Below are positions 61,460 to 64,000 of a stretch of 64,000 nucleotides of DNA, piece by piece; the first letter of the stretch is position 1; the number at the start of each line of letters is the position of its first letter. The notes below the pieces were generated by a model. The model made no database searches and had not been told where the DNA came from. It saw only the letters and a program-made list of their open reading frames with translations. The position numbers and the translations under genes are program-made. This DNA is from an uncultured Methylococcaceae bacterium (lineage in GTDB: Bacteria; Pseudomonadota; Gammaproteobacteria; Methylococcales; Methylococcaceae). The stretch covers positions 105,346-169,345 of the forward strand of contig CAIYXP010000191.1 of NCBI GenBank assembly GCA_903930145.1, in the 5' to 3' direction.

Positions 61460-63238
61460 TCAAAATACATTCAGCCGTGCTTGGAAATACAAGCCATTGT
61501 CCTGCATGGCATCAAAGGCGGCAGCTTGGGGCCGGACCGGTTTGTTGAGGGTGTAACCGTAATAAAAATCGGTGAAAAAAGGTTCGTGTTGCCATTGCAG
61601 ACCCACCCCGACGGACCATAGTGTATCGGTCTTGGCATAAGGTTCCCAAGAGGTTTTGAGGTTCCAAGCCGCGCCATAATCCATGAAAGGGATGATATCC
61701 AAACGGCCTGCCGTACCCCAAAATTCGTAAGCAAACAAAGGGTAGTGGAGTTCGGCATTGAAGGTATACCCATTATCCCTCACCAAGTAGTTGGTGCGAT
61801 AGCCGCGGACGGTGGAAACCCCGCCCACGGCGATTTTCTCCAAGGGCAGCAAGGGGCTGTTGGCGAACTGGGCATTGCTTCGCAATACTAGTTGAGTGCC
61901 ATCGTCAGCCACCCGGAAGGCGTACTGCACTTGGCCCAGCCAGGCAAAGAACTCGCTGCTGGGATAATCCCCGTTGGATGGGGTCGCACCTAGGGCATTC
62001 ATGCCAATACTGAAGGTGGAACGCGCGGCGAGGGCGTGACGATCCCAGCGTTGGAGATAATCCTGGTAAACCCGCCACACCGTGGCTTGATTACGCCCCC
62101 CTCGCACACCGGCCACGAAGGAGAACGGTTCGCCCAGAACGCTGGTTTGGTTCTCCCGGACAGCCAGCATCAGACCGAGGTTGAGGCGCTGGCGGGATGT
62201 GTTGATGACGAGCTGGCTGAAGCCTCCCTCCAAGTTGTGAACATCACTGACAATGTCGAGTGTCTGGAAGGGCGACTCCACTACCGTGGAATCGCCCTCG
62301 TCGAAACGGAAAAACGCCAAGGTGCCGTAATCGGTGACGGGGACGGTCAGACCGCCGGTATAGCGGTGAGTGCCTGCACTGGTGACGAATGTGAAGTCGA
62401 GAATCTCGCCGAAGCCAGTCGGGCTGAACAAAGTGCCGGTAAGTCCGAAGGCGTTGGCGCCCACCGAAGGCGGACGAAAGTTATCGCCAAATAAACTGAG
62501 TCGATAGGGCTTTGCCCGTGCGACCTCCACGTCCAAAATGCCTTGTCCGGGTGCTGCGCCCGGCAAGATGCGGCCCTTCATATGGCTGATAAGAGGGTCG
62601 GAGAGCAGCACCTGAAAGCGGTCTTCCAGTTCGTGAAGGTTGAAAGCTTGCTCAGGGTCGCCGAGAAGCCGGTTTTTAATATACCCTTCCCGAAGATTGC
62701 CTTGACCCTTGACCCGCACTTCGCTCAGCCGGCCTTCGACCATGACCATCCGCAGTTCACCGTTATGAAGGGCGTTCTCCGGGATGGTGGCCCCGGAATT
62801 GATATAGCCTTCGTCTTGGTAAAGGCGGGTGAGTTTCTGCCGCAGTTCTTCCAGTTCTGCCACCGAGACACTACGATTTTCATAAGGCTTCACCAAGGCT
62901 TGCAGTGTTTCATCGGGTAGTACCGTGTTGCCTTCGATCACTATCCGACTAATCAGTATCTTCGGGCCTGCCCCTTCCGTTTTAGGGGAACCCTCCGGCA
63001 CAACCGGCGGGAGAATGAACCCTTCTGCGGATTGCTTAGGAACAAAGCCGGGCAAGGCGGGGCGGAATTCACTGGGGCGGTCGGTGGATTCAAAGCCCCC
63101 AACTCCCCAAGCGGGGCATGAACAAAACACAGAGAGGGCGCAGACCGACGGCCAAGTTTTTTTAATATAGGATTTACGCAAAATATATATTTTCAGGTAT
63201 ATAAATACTCGGCTTAATGGAGTATAATAGCTGACCAT
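61460..63238 (-). CDS. TpsB outer-membrane transporter (ShlB/FhaC/HecB family)
   Basis: Up to 592 residues. The N-terminal part holds POTRA domains (ISRIVIEGNTVLPDETL, then the EDRFQVLLSDPLI region), followed by a 16-strand barrel with the FFRFDEGDSTVVESPF and GGVSTVRGYRTN signatures and C-terminal QARLNVF. It secretes and may activate the TpsA at 59013. The only ATG in frame is at 63238 and lies at the edge of a transposase fragment. A TTG in front of LRKSYIKKTWPSVCALSVF gives a better signal peptide, so the true start may be near 63181. The promoter may have been replaced by the insertion. Confidence 0.88.
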   Translation of the reverse strand: MVSYYTPLSRVFIYLKIYILRKSYIKKTWPSVCALSVFCSCPAWGVGGFESTDRPSEFRPALPGFVPKQSAEGFILPPVVPEGSPKTEGAGPKILISRIVIEGNTVLPDETLQALVKPYENRSVSVAELEELRQKLTRLYQDEGYINSGATIPENALHNGELRMVMVEGRLSEVRVKGQGNLREGYIKNRLLGDPEQAFNLHELEDRFQVLLSDPLISHMKGRILPGAAPGQGILDVEVARAKPYRLSLFGDNFRPPSVGANAFGLTGTLFSPTGFGEILDFTFVTSAGTHRYTGGLTVPVTDYGTLAFFRFDEGDSTVVESPFQTLDIVSDVHNLEGGFSQLVINTSRQRLNLGLMLAVRENQTSVLGEPFSFVAGVRGGRNQATVWRVYQDYLQRWDRHALAARSTFSIGMNALGATPSNGDYPSSEFFAWLGQVQYAFRVADDGTQLVLRSNAQFANSPLLPLEKIAVGGVSTVRGYRTNYLVRDNGYTFNAELHYPLFAYEFWGTAGRLDIIPFMDYGAAWNLKTSWEPYAKTDTLWSVGVGLQWQHEPFFTDFYYGYTLNKPVRPQAAAFDAMQDNGLYFQARLNVF

Positions 63239-63415
63239 GATCCAAAGAACATACTCCGGTTTAAAACCAACACGTCGGGACTATTTTCAATTCATCCTTT
63301 CGACATTCATCAACTACACTCAAACCTATATGGCCGAGCACCAACCGATTTTCTCGCATGATGCCATAAACCGGTATCTCATGGAGGACGATGTTTCCCC
63401 TAATGCCGTCTGGCC
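63237..63415 (+). pseudogene. Truncated DDE transposase, N-terminal fragment
   Basis: About 58 codons starting MIQRTYSGLKPTRRDYF and running through TYMAEHQPIFSHDAINRYL, the start of a DDE transposase. Similarity stops near 63415, where an inverted fragment of an IS3-type gene follows. Family assignment is tentative. Confidence 0.5.
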
Positions 63416-63439
63416 GACCGTGCGCGCACGGCGACGCCC

Positions 63440-63500
63440 CCGTGTGGCCGGCCATGGCCCAGCCGACGACCTGCCTTGAGAACAAATCCACGACATGCAT
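63440..63500 (-). pseudogene. IS3-type transposase fragment
   Basis: On the minus strand VVDLFSRQVVGWAM, the second-domain signature of IS3-family integrase cores, appears within an otherwise meaningless frame. It is a remnant, with the rest of the gene absent. Confidence 0.6.
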
Positions 63501-63609
63501 GGATATAATGCCATGGACATCGCGGCTTAGGGGTTTCACAGGCGTTGCATAATCGCAAACCCATGCAAGACTGCAATCCTTGGAAACAAATTAATCAGGA
63601 GAATAAGCC

Positions 63610-63870
63610 ATGTCAGACAGAAAACATCCCGAAGCAGCCGGTCAATGCGCTAAACTCGCAAACTCTGCGAAAACAATAATGGCACTTTTGAATATAAACG
63701 CCGGACAGTCAAATGGCCTATGCACGGGTACGGGAACGCTCAAGCTCAATGTCGCCATTGACCCGGACTGTGCCCCGCCTCGACCGTCTTCACCCGGTTC
63801 CGGTCCCGCCCTCCGGGGACATCACCAGCCGCCAGTGCTTCAAGCTCATTTCCATCGCCACGGGGTTTGA
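63610..63870 (+). CDS. Possible small ORF in the mobile-element remnant region
   Basis: An 86-residue frame starting MSDRKHPEAAGQCAKLANSA with CAGGAGAATAAGCC upstream, a fair ribosome-binding site. The second half (PPRPSSPGSGPALRG) looks like read-through of non-coding DNA. No family is recognised. It may be a broken gene head. Confidence 0.25.
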   Translation: MSDRKHPEAAGQCAKLANSAKTIMALLNINAGQSNGLCTGTGTLKLNVAIDPDCAPPRPSSPGSGPALRGHHQPPVLQAHFHRHGV

Positions 63871-63935
63871 AGTCCAACGGTACAGAAACGTACGCTAAGC
63901 CAACATCAATGGAAAACCGCCAATTCTGGCTGTAA

Positions 63936-64000
63936 TCACTTGCCAGATTCACCCAGCAACTTGTACACCGTTGACCGTCCGATGCCCATTTGTTTGGCAA
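63936..64000 (-). CDS. Serine recombinase (resolvase/invertase), C-terminal end only
   Basis: The minus-strand frame entering from the right edge ends with AKQMGIGRSTVYKLLGESGK and a TGA at 63936-63938. This is the helix-turn-helix tail of Hin/Tn3-resolvase-type serine recombinases. The catalytic domain lies outside the window. It suggests that the flanking region is part of a transposon or invertible element. Confidence 0.75.
   Translation of the reverse strand, partial: AKQMGIGRSTVYKLLGESGK

Noticed and set aside
63416..63539. Read-through tail of the transposase fragment as a gene
   Set aside because: The tail is the reverse strand of an IS3-type fragment and low-complexity Arg/Pro sequence, not a protein.

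Overview
The window looks like a chromosomal accessory region of a Gram-negative bacterium, most likely a gammaproteobacterium. The signs are many signal peptides and lipoboxes, outer-membrane barrels ending in aromatic residues, a TpsA/TpsB two-partner secretion pair, a cyclic beta-1,2-glucan synthase and GGDEF/EAL signalling. A methylotroph of the Methylococcales or a purple sulfur bacterium would fit, but I saw no diagnostic gene, so this is a weak inference. No rRNA, tRNA or CRISPR array was seen.

1-24.7 kb is a sulfatase island. Four exported type I sulfatases (3343, 15219, 18812, 21405) are interleaved with outer-membrane barrels or porin-like proteins (1, 2161, 13907, 20379), small lipoproteins, a patatin-like lipoprotein, an exported 2H phosphoesterase, an AraC regulator, a BASS-type transporter and a bestrophin-like membrane protein. 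The barrel gene at the left edge and the one at 13907 are near-identical direct copies about 14.3 kb apart. The likely theme is uptake and desulfation of sulfate esters in the periplasm. No formylglycine-generating enzyme is in the window. A two-gene P-loop ATPase operon (8116, 9312) sits inside the island; the second protein is STAND-like, with a winged helix and 38-residue TPR-like repeats.

24.7-44.3 kb holds a PAS-PAS-PAS-GGDEF-EAL protein, a MazEF-type toxin-antitoxin pair, a fused VTT-membrane/FAD-disulfide oxidoreductase, a 2896-residue cyclic beta-1,2-glucan synthase with small genes upstream, an sll1863-type stress coiled-coil protein and two Crp/Fnr-type regulators separated by a 9-bp tandem repeat. 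It ends with two transglutaminase-like proteins flanking a collagen-like lipoprotein.

44.3-64 kb is the most unusual part. A 1437-residue CHAT-protease/STAND-ATPase/WD40 protein is preceded by an HTH protein with a DUF4384-like C-terminus. The HTH gene's promoter and first ~50 codons are duplicated on the far side of a ParDE pair. Then come a four-repeat lectin of the Oscillatoria agardhii agglutinin (OAA) family, two paralogous small secreted proteins embedded in dispersed palindromic repeats, an exported TPR-CHAT protein with a secreted partner, a permuted NlpC/P60 peptidase, and a TpsA/TpsB pair. The window closes in a graveyard of transposase fragments and the C-terminus of a serine recombinase.

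The strongest candidates for something under-described are the CHAT-STAND-WD40 operon and its HTH partner, the second CHAT system beside the two-partner secretion genes, and the OAA-type lectin in a repeat-rich neighbourhood. Assignments rest on motifs and family memory only; no search was run.
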